Source: Ramazzottius varieornatus (Eukaryota > Tardigrada > Eutardigrada > Parachela > Ramazzottiidae). From it: a stretch of DNA of 37,268 nt. Made by a program: the position numbers and the translations under genes. The notes under the pieces are model-generated. The model saw only the letters and a program-made list of their open reading frames with translations, was not told the DNA's origin and made no database searches. This document shows, piece by piece, positions 1 through 12,053 of the stretch; within the stretch, counting starts at the first letter, position 1, and the number at the start of each line of letters is the position of its first letter. The stretch is from the NCBI GenBank assembly GCA_001949185.1, contig BDGG01000007.1, forward strand, positions 939,613 to 976,880, given 5' to 3'.

Positions 1-1949
1 TTCGGCAATGGTACTACCGAGGGTTCTAAACTGCGTGAGCCGATCCAGTGTGTTGATCGATATGGCCTCGAAGTGGTGTCAGGTTACAGTGTGTTTCTTT
101 CCAGCCTACTGTGCATACCGTGCGGAGAGTTTAGACAAACACGACGTCCTTTAACGCGTAACGAGAACTCGACACCGCGGCCTTCGCTGCTTGAAAATAC
201 GTGAACAATATATTTGAGTGGTTTGTACAGTGGCTACAAAAGCATTCGATTAGCTTCCAACCGTGGGCCACTCGTTACTCGTTACCGACTGGACTTCTTC
301 GACGTCCCGCAGTGTTCAACGCAAATTTACACTAAGAGCCAGTTATTGATCTCAGTTGGTGCAAGGACTCACCAAGCGCAACCTGAACCTGCAATGTGCG
401 TTCGAAGAGTCAACGTTCGCAAAGTCCCAAATTTCTTTTGTCATTTGAAAATCATGGATAGTGCGCGTAGGGGAAATCTGAGGGTAGTGCACCGGTGGCT
501 GAGTTTTAGTAATGCGATATAATACCATGTAATACCATCGACGAGAAGTTGATGGACGTCGAATGACAGAAACACGATATCGGCTAGGCATACACACTTT
601 CGATGTTACCCGAGGACCTCAACTTAATATTCTGCGTGTGGTACCAACGCGCGACCCTAATGGCGGCACAAGGCTGAAATCGATGCAGCGATAATATGTT
701 AACGGGATCCATTTGCCCTGCATAGAGAGAATGAACCTTGTGTCAACGTCGATCGATCGGCCAATCAACTGTTCTAGTTTTTCTCCTCTTGATTATGCAT
801 TCTAGTGAGTAACCATGTCAATAGCCATCTTTGCTCCTCGTTTGGTATTTTAATTTTTTCGAATGCAAACGACCACTGATGGAAACATGACTATGTTATG
901 ATGGATGAACTTTTTCATCTTGGAACGTAGTAGCACGTTTTACTACTGGCATGTCATTTGCAGTGAATCTGTAAAGCGTTCACTGTGTGGCCGCAGCGAC
1001 AGCAAAGACCTGATCGATGGATCGATGATTGTCTGACAAGGCCAAGTTAGGCTCGCTGTATCAGTCTAACAGCTTCCCCTTTTGTGCAATACAAACCTTT
1101 CCGCCCGTTTCTCCTTCGCTTCCTGCTGTTTTCCACTGGGTCCCTGACTACACCGTGCTCCCCTAATGCAATGCAAATTTGCTCAAGCGACTGCCGATGG
1201 CTCAATGATTATTTATCAACAAAAAGATCCAATAACAGTTCTTAGAGTGCACAAACGTTGTACACTCTGAAAAAAGTTCTGGATTTTTTCAGATAGAACT
1301 ATTTTCTTACGAATTCGGAAATTCTTTATCTCTGTGGATGTATCGTCGGTGAGAATTCCTGTTCGGCTCAAGTCTGACCGGGCAGTCTGACATCATAGCT
1401 TTGGAAAGAATGTTGAAAGGAGCAGTTACTATTTCGAAGCATCATTCACCGAGCCAAAGTGGTTGTAACTGTTCTGCCTAAAAAGAGTTACCATCCGAAT
1501 GCTGTTACAAATTCACGAGTAATGCATAGAGCTCTTGTAGTATCTATTCTTTCTTGTCTAAACTTTGACTGGGAAAGAAAACACAGCTGTCAAGTAGCGG
1601 CATCTTTTACAGCGGCTGTTCTTTTTACAACTATCGAGTAGTGTGATGTGTTGGCAATTGAGTCTTCAAGACGTCGGCTCAACATACGAGCAGCTGCAAG
1701 AGAAGACCCAGGCCACCTCTTCAACTTGAAATAGGACGCTGATGGCACAACAAAATCCTCCCCAGTTTATGACACTCGTGGCCACAACAGTAGTTGACAC
1801 TGTGGCCGGCTCTTCCTTCCTTCTTGACACTTCCGGCTGTTACTAGTTCATATTGCCGTTTTCCGATCATAATAAAGGATTTTTCCCATGAATAGGGATG
1901 GAAGAAAAAGCGTGCTTCAATGAGAGAAAGAGAGGGAGAGAGAACTTAC
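1..1949. other. No gene found; probable KCNQ intron sequence
   Basis: This stretch lies downstream of the second coding exon of the minus-strand KCNQ gene, so it should be intron. I looked on the minus strand for the expected next exon, a hydrophobic S1 helix, and did not find one. The short open frames here have no splice context and no recognisable domain. No inverted-repeat element was recognised. Confidence 0.5.
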
Positions 1950-3779
1950 ACCAGCATATGATACGTAATGGCGCGAAATCCTCGCGGTCTCTCCAGGAAA
2001 TTGTAGACCTTCGCTTGTAATTTCCTGTGGAAAACAAAGGAAACACTTTATTAGCAAATCATGACATGATCAGCAAATGAATCATTTTTCCTTGCGCCAT
2101 GCATCATTTTTCTCCTATCTCGTAACTCTCAAATCCCTAAATCCAATATTTTTCGATGATGTTTCTGAGACGATTTGCTTAAGTCGAATTTATATGTACA
2201 ACTGATTCGATGGAATGTAAAGCACTGACAACACCGCAACGCAACTCGTTATGTGTGACGTCTTCGAACTCTGAACTCAACGGTCCTTCACCGATACCTT
2301 AGGATCGACTGACCCATGTTCACCTATAGCACACGTGCTAATGTGGGAAGCTTCTCCAGCATTTCACTCAGCAGTAGATGGTAGACGTAAACTGTGTGCT
2401 AATTTTTCTGGGTAAAGAATGGCGAGGATACTGGACGACTAAGATACAGTGCGTGCATGACAGGAAGCTGTTGAGATCGCAATTAAAGAAAGGGCACTGC
2501 TGTAAATATTCTCAGCTGGTTGTGCCATGAAGATGCACGCATCATGAATATGAGATGGCACACAGCGAGTTGATATTTATATTTCCTTCTTCCCTTGCGA
2601 CAGCGATCCACATCGCTGACATTTCTGGCCGGCAATCAAAATGCAAAGAGTCGCCGGGAGAAACTTTCAAATAATAGCTCACCTCGATCGATTGACGGGC
2701 TTACAGCAAGCTGAATAATTTTTTGATATTGCTTGCCTAGCGCCAACGATTGAAAAAGAGCAACCTAGTCATGATAGCTGTGAACCTGTCGATCAGCTCT
2801 AAGCGAGAACCCACAACACGAGAGATATACACCCTGAGGTTTTGGGCTCACAGATCATCATGGAAAACTGATTGATGCTGAGTTATAATTTTTCTGGGCG
2901 GTCTCAACTTCATCAGAAATTCCAGCGCTTAGTTTCGACGGGACTTTGAAACGTATGCTGACATAATCTCCTTGGAGTGCGTTCCCCGAAGAAGATTAAT
3001 TTTGCTATTTACCTGTATCGTGCGTCCCGGCGATGACGTCGCAAACTGACCGCTTTCCCATGCAGACTCAGTCTGGGTTGCCTCTGTCGGACATTATTGC
3101 CCATGGCGTTGGCCATCGGAGGCTTGGCGTTGTCCGTAACATGGGTAATTCCGGTCAAGCTGGTCCGCGGGGAAGTTGCCCCTTGGACGACATTGGTCTG
3201 GTGAAGCCGTAGGCTGGCTTCGCCCAGCTCGACATCCCGCTCATGTACCGCTGCTAGCGGCATATCCGACGAGTCTTCCGAAATGGAGAAGAAGACGTGC
3301 TTGGCTCGACGATTATCAGACGGTATTGCCGGCGAGCTTAACGGCTCATGATCATCTTGCCATGTTAATGAACCGCCACTATCTTCGTCATGATCGTCAT
3401 TTCCCCGCGGCAACGGGCTGGCCAAGGCAGTGAGAGCTGCTCCAAGGGATAAAGTGGATAAAGTCGGGTCGGCGGTAACGGCAAATTGTGGTAATTCCAA
3501 GCAGGGATCAATAAAACAATCATCATCGCGGCGCAAAAAGGCCAAAGGTGGAGGTCGCGACTGACGGCGACCAGTGCTGGAATGTCGCTGGCTTGGTGTT
3601 GTGAGTGAGGGTCCCGAATTACTGTGAACGTCCAGCGGATTACTGATGGGAACCTCCAGTGATGGCTCAACAGGAGGAAGAGGAGGCTGGCTGGTTGTAC
3701 TGGTGCCATGGTGGGGGCAGGTGTACGAGGAGGATTCATCTTGACAGTTCTCGGATGACGTGCAGCAGGCGTTACTCAT
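1950..3779 (-). CDS. KCNQ (Kv7)-type voltage-gated potassium channel, N-terminal two exons (partial)
   Basis: Predicted exons are 3779-3013 and 2024-1950. Exon 1 starts at ATG 3779, with an in-frame TAG three codons upstream, and encodes about 256 residues of Ser/Pro-rich cytoplasmic N terminus ending in a basic stretch. Its donor is AG|GTAAAT. Exon 2 follows a CCACAG acceptor, continues the frame in phase 2 and reads RKLQAKVYNFLERPRGFRA, the conserved segment just before helix S1 in KCNQ channels. It ends at a GT|GTAAGT donor, also phase 2. The transmembrane domain, pore and calmodulin-binding tail must lie beyond base 1, because no S1 exon is visible in the remaining 1.9 kb. KCNQ channels form tetrameric plasma-membrane K+ channels. 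The N terminus is longer than the roughly 100 residues usual in vertebrates. Family assignment rests on the exon-2 motif; the N-terminal part alone would not identify it. Confidence 0.85.
2025..3012 (-). other. First coding intron of the KCNQ gene
   Basis: A 988-bp intron with donor GTAAAT (minus strand, 3012) and acceptor CCACAG (2025). No repeat element or nested gene was recognised in it. Confidence 0.7.
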
Positions 3780-6700
3780 GACAAACTAGCAGGCCTGGCT
3801 CGGCTATATGCTGTGTCGCCGCTATAGTGGGCCGTCAAGTGGCGTGCGAGCAAAGACAGGCTGAGGAAGAGCTCAGCCTCAGCATGAGGACGGCTGCAAG
3901 CCCTGCGTGCCTAAGTGTCGAAGCGGAGAGTGGATATGGCTGTGATGTACTGCGCCAGTCAAGGATGATCGCGTGGAAAGACGCAGGTCCTTCACGTTGC
4001 TAAAAGGCGGCAAAGCTGTGTGGCGGAGATGTAATTAGAAGAGTGGGCAGTGAAAAAAAAAAACGTGAAAGCCAGACGAGAAACTCAATAAGGAAAAAGA
4101 AACTGCGAGGATGATATTCGTGTCACAACTGACGGCCAGGGCGAAATTGAAGAACGGCAAAAATGCGGACAATGGTGTGAAGGAAATTTCCGGGTGTTAT
4201 TGGACAGATCGGTCCAATGGATGTGTTACATTGGAAGGAAAACATTATGTGTGGAAAAGGAGATAAATTTGTGTAGGCACAGGCTCAAAGGATTGGGGTG
4301 AGGACAACCAGCAGTCCTTGCGGGCAAATAGGCTGGAAGAAAAACATGGCCTCGGCACTTTTATGGCAAGTGTATGCTGGAAAAAAAGGAGGCGAGACTT
4401 TGATTGTGTCAATCGAGGCGGATGAAAGAAATGGCAAAGTGCAAATGACGGAGGGAGAAGCCCAAAGGAGGAATGGCAAGTCAAGCATGGCAGTTATGGT
4501 GCGGGCATGCAGATCGAAAGGACGGTAAACGGTACGGAGAATTTATGGGTCTTGCCTTCGTGCAAAGGAGGGAAAGGGCAAAGCCCAACGATCTTCGACA
4601 GGAAAAGAGAAATATGGGAGACGGCAAAGGAAGGCAGTTTTTTACGGCATGATGAATTTGATGGAAGGAACTTTGCCTAGATCGAGTTCGACAACTGGCA
4701 GTCAAGCTGATGATGCCAATATATATATATATTGGCGGCCACCAAATTGCGGCGGCCCACTTGTTTGCAAGTCTGATCTGGACCGATGATGATGAAAGGC
4801 TTGTGATAGGCCATCAGAGAGGATATCTTCTTTGATGTAATTACGTACCGGCTCTTCGTTACACTGTAAAAGGGAAAAGCCAGTGTGGGAAGCTTTGTGT
4901 ACGTAAGTCGACGCGGGCGGGCGTGAAATGTAAGAATGATATGAGCGGATCACCCCGGTTGCAAATCCAACTTCAAACCCACTGTTGCAACACGCCGCTC
5001 CAAGAGTACAAAACACGCGCAACCAAAAGTGAATTACTCCTGTTCAAACTGAAGTTGGATTATTTTCACGATGGGAACACTCTTGGAGGTATCTGTCGAA
5101 ATTCAGTTTTTGAAGTAGGTGGGAGAAGACGTATGGCATGTTCAATGGAGGGAGCGTGACGTGGTGCAAGTGGATATCTATGGCTTGCGTCCCTGGTCCA
5201 TAAGTAGCTAACCGGATATGCCGGGCGTCGTTAGTCATTTTGGAAAAAAGAACGAGATGGCTGCAAGCATTGTTCAGCGATAGGCCGTAAATGGGCCAGG
5301 CACCGATTGGATGACGTCAAGGCGCTCACGCGACTTTTCATCGCCGGCAAATTAGAAACGTGCGATGGATAGTGTAATGCGGACGGCTTATGACGTCGGT
5401 CGGGGACGCCTGCGTCACGGTCCCTGGAGAGAAACATTGAGAATGCGGATGCGGCTAATAAAAAGCCTGCGATATGTGTTCCCAACGCGTAATGCTCTAC
5501 CCGAGAACAAAAAATCTTTCACCCCTTCCTACCGGTCTAAATTTAGTCAGAGACCTTTCCTTTCCTAAGCATCGCCTAACCACGTCGTGATCACATTCTA
5601 CGCTTCTCCGTAAAAGACATTAAGATGTGAAGTAATAATACCCAAGCAGATCTCTGGTTTGCAGTAGAACAGTAGTAGCAACAATTTCTTGTGCGCATAT
5701 TTCGGTTAAAAATAATGCAGTACGTATTTGCGAGTGAAGGTTCGACGACGTCAGCGCGGAATCCATCAACGCCTCAACCATTAGGTGGGTATTTTACCCT
5801 ACATTATCATTCAAAGTGCTTCCGAATTAACTGCTGATGGTGAGCAACGGATAAATGATGACTGCGGATGCATAATGAGGCATCCACGTCGTGTAAATGA
5901 TGTTGCGCTCTTGTAGCGCATGAGGTCGCTACTTATCTCTCAAACCCACATAAAGCGACTCATTAGTTGGTCGACCGCTCAGGTTTTGATCGATAACTTC
6001 TATATAGATGAGATGAAAGCAAAAACTTCCTTCGAAGAACTGTTGTTGGATTATTATTGATATCGGGGGACTTCCCACATGCGTCAAGTGGTCGAATCAG
6101 CGAAAGGAGGAACAAGCACCGTGTTTGTCGAATGAACCTATCCCTTATGATTTCAGAGGAGCCCACTGGCCAAAGTTTATCAAGTGCAAGGCGCAGTCAT
6201 GTCGAAACTAATTGTACCACTAATCAGGGGATAACTGTCAGCATGTCATCATGGATAAGCTAGGGATGAGCATGTTGCTGTTCCGGGCACGAAGCACTCT
6301 TGGGGTTAAGTCTTTAAGGCGTCGACGAAGGATAAATGACCCTACCTTCATAGTGACAGGCCCGAACGCCGTCGTCCGAAAACCCGGCCTGCTTTGTGAG
6401 ATCAAAACACCACCGACCATCGAGTTGAACACGGGAACAAAGTTGTCGACTGACGACACCGAAGAACCCTGCTTCGTACGTGCATGTTTATGTTCACATT
6501 GCCCTCCTCAAACAGATGGCGTGCAGCACATAGCGTCACTAGAACTAAATAATTTAGTCGACAGCCGAACAGTTTACCGAAGAATATCTCAGCTTCTAAT
6601 TAATCCCTTGATAGTATCGTTTAATTGCCGCTTTTTGGCCAGTCTTCGGTCCTTTGCCATATATGCGAAGTACTTGGGAAGACAATCTGGGCATACAATG

Positions 6701-6958
6701 AGGTTTCGAAACAGCCGTCCGAATCCTCAGACCCAAAGCTCGCTGACGCCAAAACCTATATCCATATCTGTATACGATTGGCGACTTCATTGTGCAGTAT
6801 TATACCATACTTTCGAGTTCCGATTACTGCTTGTTCGACATCGAACTACCGTAATCCAAAAAGGACAGTCACGTGGTAAAAAGAAAGCGCCTCATACTGG
6901 CATCTTAGTCAAAGAGTCAGTAAGTGATAAAGTTGCTGCGGAGAAAAGTTCGTGAGAT
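3780..6958. other. Intergenic, no supported gene
   Basis: This lies between the KCNQ start and the 3' end of the first cysteine-rich gene. It should hold the KCNQ 5' UTR and promoter just above 3779. Several open frames exist, the longest being 234 codons on the plus strand at 6251-6955, but none has a family match I recognise or convincing splice sites. A short A-run occurs near 4053 and an AT-rich palindrome at 4715-4736. Confidence 0.5.
4715..4736. repeat. AT-rich perfect palindrome
   Basis: GCCAAT, then five AT dinucleotides, then ATTGGC. The 22 bases are perfectly self-complementary. Confidence 0.8.
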
Positions 6959-7470
6959 TTACGTTCGCAGAGCGCACTGTGTGGTAACATCAGTCCAGCG
7001 CATAATCTGCTGGGAATCGAATGCCACGGTAAAGTACTTGGCATAACAGCTGTAACAGCGTTCTTCCAAGCAGATGGCCTTAGGCACGTTCGAGCAATGA
7101 GAAGTGTGACAAGGACTGGTATCGCATTGCACCCAGTTCTTGGGATTGCATCGGAGAACATTCGGCACCAGCGAACCCAGCTCGATATCAAGCTTTTCCA
7201 AAAGCTCTTTTGTCTTACCTGCAAACAAATCATACGTACAATATCATACGTGTGCTGCCATCAGACCAGCAACAGATACAAGCTATGCTTACCAGAACCA
7301 GCATAAACTGTTTCGGCGGAGGTTCTTCGGTCGGAAACTGGAGGTTGTAGAGGTGAAGCTAGAAAGAGTGAAAACAGTTTGAGTTACCCTCCACGAGACG
7401 ACTTTACAACTGAGTACGTACCGTCACACATCAAAAGCACAGCCAGACTCAGGACGATAGAGATCGACAT
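6959..7470 (-). CDS. Small secreted eight-cysteine protein, copy 1
   Basis: Two exons, 7470-7422 and 7218-6959, give 102 residues. Exon 1 is a hydrophobic signal peptide, MSISIVLSLAVLLMCD, ending at donor G|GTACGT. Exon 2 starts after the acceptor TTTGCAG, in phase 1. The mature part has eight cysteines spaced C-x7-C-x4-C-x4-C-x7-C-x4-C-x2-C-x23-C, followed by a short tail. The second gene at 8369-9267 has exactly the same spacing, the same intron phase and the same exon layout, so the pair arose by tandem duplication. Shared landmarks are a Pro before the third Cys, a YF/FF shortly after the seventh, and TDV/NDV before the last. The middle of the pattern resembles cysteine-rich units of some invertebrate extracellular proteins, but I cannot name the family. 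Function is unknown; presumably it is secreted and disulfide-bonded. Confidence 0.82.
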
Positions 7471-7866
7471 TTCCCTCACTGCTGACACCGTTTTTCTCCA
7501 AGGCACGCAACGGCGAGAACTTCAGATTAAGCCCAGTTTCACCGGCTATAGTCTCTCTTACAGACGCTGTTGAAGAACCGAGGGTTGTGGTAGTAGCGCT
7601 GTGATACGGTCTATTCGTTGCTTCGGGACCTAACTAGACGCCTTTCTCCACCTGTTTTATATTAATAGAACTCAGTTACCAGCTATCCCAACAATGAGGA
7701 CCCTTTGCCAAGTTAAAATGATATCCCTATACACCGCACCCCACCTAATACCTAATGATTTCCGGAAAAGTCAACCCATGATGATACCGTACAGTCATAT
7801 CAAAACTAATTGTGCTGTCAGTCAGTGAGTAACAGTCAGCACGCGCTCTGTTCATGTTAAGACTGT

Positions 7867-7898
<32 letters not shown>

Positions 7899-8368
7899 CC
7901 CGGTGGACATGTATGTCCCTTATCTCACGGGAAAGTTAGGCGAAGTTCCGCAACCTGGCTCCAAACATCACGAGACTGAAACCACAGCCTAAGTTCAACA
8001 GCGAAGGACTTCGATACGTTATTAAATTTCACAGATAGTATGATCGGAATACGCTGTGTGCTAAAGCTTTCTCTTTCGGTCACCAGCCCATGACCAAGGG
8101 GAGTTAAACTTCAGCGGTAATTGGCCATGTAAATATCGTCAATTTTTACTGTCAATCAGGACATAATCAATTTCTGTACAGTATCTTTGCGTGATTATTC
8201 ACTCCATTTCACTTTGAATTCCAACTAAAGCATGCGCAGCGTTGCAATACTGAGTGGGCGAAAAGGTAAACATGTGATAGAAAAGAGGAAGCGTTGAAGC
8301 GGCGTGACAGAGAAAAGGTTAGAAATGAAGGAGGCTGAAGCAAAGGACAACAACAGTACAGTAAACAT
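7471..8368. other. Intergenic between the two cysteine-rich genes
   Basis: About 900 bp. It holds the 5' flank of copy 1, a (GATA)8 microsatellite and the 3' flank of copy 2. No further paralog or exon was seen. Confidence 0.6.
7867..7898. repeat. (GATA)8 microsatellite
   Basis: Eight uninterrupted GATA units, 32 bp. Confidence 0.97.
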
Positions 8369-9267
8369 TTAAACGTCGCACTTGTAGGTAACATCATTCC
8401 AGGTCATAACCATCTGGGAACCCATCGTCACCGTGAAGAACTTGGGTCGGCAACCGTTGCAGCGTTCAGTCATGCAGATGGATCGCTCCACGCTCTCACA
8501 CGACATACCGGCGCATGGGTCGTAATGGCAGTCCGACTGCATATGCGATGGGCACATGTTGACGTTGGGCTGTCCTGGGATGATGACGTCATCCCAGTCC
8601 GTAGGGCGCTGTTCTCCTTGTTGAGCTTGGTCTGTGGAAGCAAGGAGCACATAATTATCTTTTGGGAAGAAACCATCTGTACTTTTACAAAGGTCGAGGC
8701 TGTAACGCAGTTACACTGTGGGCAATTAAGGTACTCTAAAAGGGGCAGGGTCAAAATTGAACTTTTGACTGGTGACGAAACAACTGCGACTCGAAGTAAT
8801 CAGCTGATCAAGTGGCAATTCGCGTCTCTGGATTGCAGCTTGATCAGCCGTTTGCTTACTACGTCACTGGTCAAAAACTCGATTTTGAGCTTACCCACTT
8901 CCAGAGTACCTTATTTGCCTACACTGTAGCAAGATTAATACACAGGGAAAGACAATTTCAACTGAAACCGGTGAGGTTTTACTGTACCAGAGCAAGGCAG
9001 CAGGCTTACCGTTCATTCGCTGGCGAGCTCCGAACATGGGAATGCCTCGTCCTGAAAGGCAAAAGACTTAGTGATGGAGGCTCGAATTTTGGAAACCAAA
9101 CACGGGAAAAATGGTGGGACCATTCATGACGTCTCTCGGAAACTCTCTCATGCTGACCGCCCATCACATGTCATGCATCTCGTCATGGCTCGGGGTTGTT
9201 TACCTTCAGTTGAGCTAATGGCGACCAAAGTCAGCAGGGTAGCAACGAAAACCAGTCGGAAGGCCAT
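8369..9267 (-). CDS. Small secreted eight-cysteine protein, copy 2
   Basis: Two exons, 9267-9204 and 8631-8369, give 108 residues. Exon 1 begins MAFRLVFVATLLTL, a clear signal peptide, and ends at donor G|GTAAAC. Exon 2 follows a CTTCCACAG acceptor, in phase 1 as in copy 1. An acidic, proline-containing linker of about 30 residues precedes the cysteine domain, whose spacing C-x7-C-x4-C-x4-C-x7-C-x4-C-x2-C-x23-C is identical to copy 1 although most other residues differ. That points to an old duplication under strong structural constraint. The protein ends directly after the last cysteine plus two residues. The intron is 572 bp, against 203 bp in copy 1. A TATAAA on the minus strand at 9368-9363 lies about 96 bp upstream of the ATG. 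It is likely secreted; no function is assigned. Confidence 0.85.
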
Positions 9268-9362
9268 TGCGGCAATGTCGGCTTTGAGAAACGAAATTGG
9301 AAAGATTCGAACTGGTCTAAAGTGCGTACGAAGAGGCAACGACAGGTACACGTACGAGCCGT

Positions 9363-9368
9363 TTTATA
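9363..9368 (-). promoter_or_regulatory. TATA box candidate for the eight-cysteine gene, copy 2
   Basis: TATAAA on the minus strand, about 96 bp upstream of the predicted ATG at 9267. This would place transcription start roughly 65 bp before the start codon. Position and sequence fit; there is no other evidence. Confidence 0.4.
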
Positions 9369-10060
9369 GGTTGCAACATCTCGATGCAAAAGTCGGCGTC
9401 TGACTTCTGGCGAGGAGAAATAAAGAAGGACAATTAGGCGTTCTAGTGACTGATACTGCTATAAAATCGTTGGCGAGATATTCTTCTTGGGCTTTCAACC
9501 TACTATCGAAACTTTGCTCAAGGTTATCGGCGTGATACCCAGAGTCGCCAGGCGTATTGTGCGAAAACTGTCAACTTCGTGAAAGATAAGGTGGAGCATG
9601 ATAACGAGGATTTGTTTGCACAAATATGGACTAGCCAACTGTAGACTTCTAGGACGTGAAGCAAACGCCATGGCACGTGATTCTTGTCGAAAAACACCAT
9701 ATATTGATAAGAGGTTGTGGAGACATGTGCAACGTTCCCAGGCTAGAGCTTTTGGGGAAACCAGCATTCGACTGTCTATTTGAATTGTCTTTATTCACCC
9801 CTCCTTAAAACATCCTTTTTCAACTGGTGAAGACAAAGCAGACCGCGAACTTGACACCGAACGTAGCGTACAGTCTACATAACTCTGTATTAACAAAGAA
9901 TACCCACTCAAAATATCCCTTGACTACAATACCAGTCATGGATATTGCGTCACAAAAATATTAAATTTCATATCAACCAGTCATTCTGAGCCATATGGCT
10001 AACCGGTGTATCATAAGTCCCTGATACCACAAGCCTTTTTCACCTTACAGTAAAATAAAA

Positions 10061-10218
10061 TACTGTTGTGCTACCAAATTATCGCGCACTCGACCACGTG
10101 ATGAGTCATCGCTGTCCAGCGTGATCAGATGTTATCAGTTTAGCATCGCTGACTTTCACCCGGGCATCATCTACTGTTCACGTGGTTGAGTGCGCGACAA
10201 CTTGGTGGCACTACAGTA
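10061..10218. mobile_element. 158-bp miniature inverted-repeat element (TA-flanked)
   Basis: The two ends match as inverted repeats over about 40 bp with five mismatches, left end TACTGTTGTGCTACCAAATT and continuing to ACCACGTGA. TA at both outer edges fits a Tc1/mariner- or pogo-type target duplication. The interior of about 75 bp has no coding capacity. It is non-autonomous and needs a transposase supplied in trans. Confidence 0.75.
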
Positions 10219-10526
10219 TTGTTTCTGTGGTCATCGGTCCAGCAACCAGTGGCTTCTCAGTGACGCTGAGGGTTTTGGGAGGGCCGAACGTAACACTAGA
10301 ACAAGCCGTAAAAATTACCGGCCGGTTCTTCGATTTCTCCTGACGAGGATGTGGAGCAAAAGCAAGCTTGGTTTTTGATTGGCAGTTGGCCGGATTCCGG
10401 CTGCGTGTTAACTTCCACGAAGTTTCGTTTTCGAAATTTTAGACTTTCGGTTTTTACCGACATTGGTTTTGTTCCAGACAATTAGGTTTTGTAAATCTGG
10501 CGTTGTGATCGTTCCGGATATGAAGT

Positions 10527-10572
10527 TTCGGATTGGGATGACGTCCTTCTCCGTCCGTCATCCCAATCCGAA
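10527..10572. repeat. Perfect 17-bp inverted repeat (hairpin)
   Basis: Arm TTCGGATTGGGATGACG at 10527-10543 pairs perfectly with 10556-10572 around a 12-base pyrimidine-rich loop. No gene adjoins it. It may be the remnant of a foldback element. Confidence 0.85.
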
Positions 10573-12053
10573 TCAGTCAATCAGGTAATATATTGATAAC
10601 TTAATGCTAGTTGCTTCATCTGACTTTCCGCAGCTGCGACGGGCTGAACAGCTTGTATCCTTACCTCTTTCTCAGAACCTGCCTTCATGGTTTCAGGGCT
10701 CATCTGGACAGATCTGGATCTGCTTGTTTTTCATGGACGGCTGTTTCTCTGAGTTCCATCGGCGTGTCTTACTGTCTGGCGCTAATGGTTTTTGGGGGAT
10801 ATCGCTTTGTTCGACGGCTACTCTGTGTCGATTAAGTCTTGTTGCTTGGCTACAGTAGATAATAGTAATGGACTTCTGTTTCGGTTTTTCTTTTTCTTTC
10901 TGTCATCTTTTGAGGGTATGGAGGTGAAACAAAACAATAATAAAAATCATCTTTCCGGGTTTTATAAGGGTTTTGGTCTCATTGAAAACCTTAAAAAATT
11001 CGGAACTTTTTCATGTCCCATAAACCTATATTTCCCGTTGTAAAGCCAGTAATATCATTTTCATGTCGTTATTTGGGTTACTTTTGGGTTCGTATCTGGA
11101 CCATAGCTGAAACTTCGATGAATCCAGGAGGTTTCAGCGAAAATTCTGATGGCTGTGGCATCAGGTATACGCATAGTTAACTCCTCTTCACAATCAGGTT
11201 CAATCCCGTAGTTCGATCGTGCTGTGGACGACCCATGAAGTACGTTTGAGTTAGTGTGGTTACGACTGGTTCCGTACAGGGTACTGAAATTAGTACCAGA
11301 GATACCCAGCTTTGCTGTAAACCGTTTGACGTCCAGCTGAAAAACCCGCCCATCTGTGATTTCACTATGCGAGAATGGTTGTGTCCCCGCTCAATATCTT
11401 TTAGAAATGGGTCAAAAATCACCGACGGCTCTCACCGAGTACGAGGAGCGAAGGTCAACTTCGCCCGTTTGCCGAACTGGCGCATACTTCGCCCACTGAC
11501 GGTTTTCTCACTAACCGTCCGCTATTAGAACCACAAATCAATTCACAAGTATCTTTGAACATCTGGCTTCATGCCTATTCTGTCAAAAATGGCAATGAAT
11601 GGAAGCTCATAACGGGAGAAATTCCACAGCGGAAGTCGTTCGGGAATTTTCGTTCGATATTAGGAAGCACGCTTTCTGCAGAGGGCACAGCAAGCCGAGC
11701 CAACTAAACCCCATGTGTGCCTGACCGAGCAGAATCACACGTTGCTGAAGGGTGTGCCCAAGGTTAACGATGACGCAACACTACCGTTCTTATCCAAAAT
11801 CGGAACGGCGGAAACTTTGCCCACTTCCGAGCGAAAACGCGTTGTTCATACAGTCTTCATTTGCACTATTCCTTGCTGGAAGGCTATCCTTCTTCTTGTT
11901 CTTTTACCGTCCAAGGTTTGCCTTGTCTGTATGATGGATCCGAGCTGTCCTTCAACAACATCCACGACTTCCGAAGGCAACCCTTCTGTCCGTGCTCACC
12001 TGCGATCCACGGAGAAGCTTTAGAAACGGCAATATGTACAAGCTCATCCCAAC

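Larger units (their letters stand above)
9369..12053. other. Gene-free stretch with two small inverted-repeat features
   Basis: No supported coding region. It contains the miniature element at 10061-10218 and the hairpin at 10527-10572. The open frames at 10.6-11.0 and 11.2-11.5 kb have no recognisable domain or splice support. Confidence 0.5.

Noticed and set aside
6251-6955. 234-codon plus-strand open frame
   Set aside because: The longest frame in its region, but basic and of mixed composition, with no domain, signal peptide or splice support, and it abuts the 3' end of a minus-strand gene. Likely chance or old repeat.
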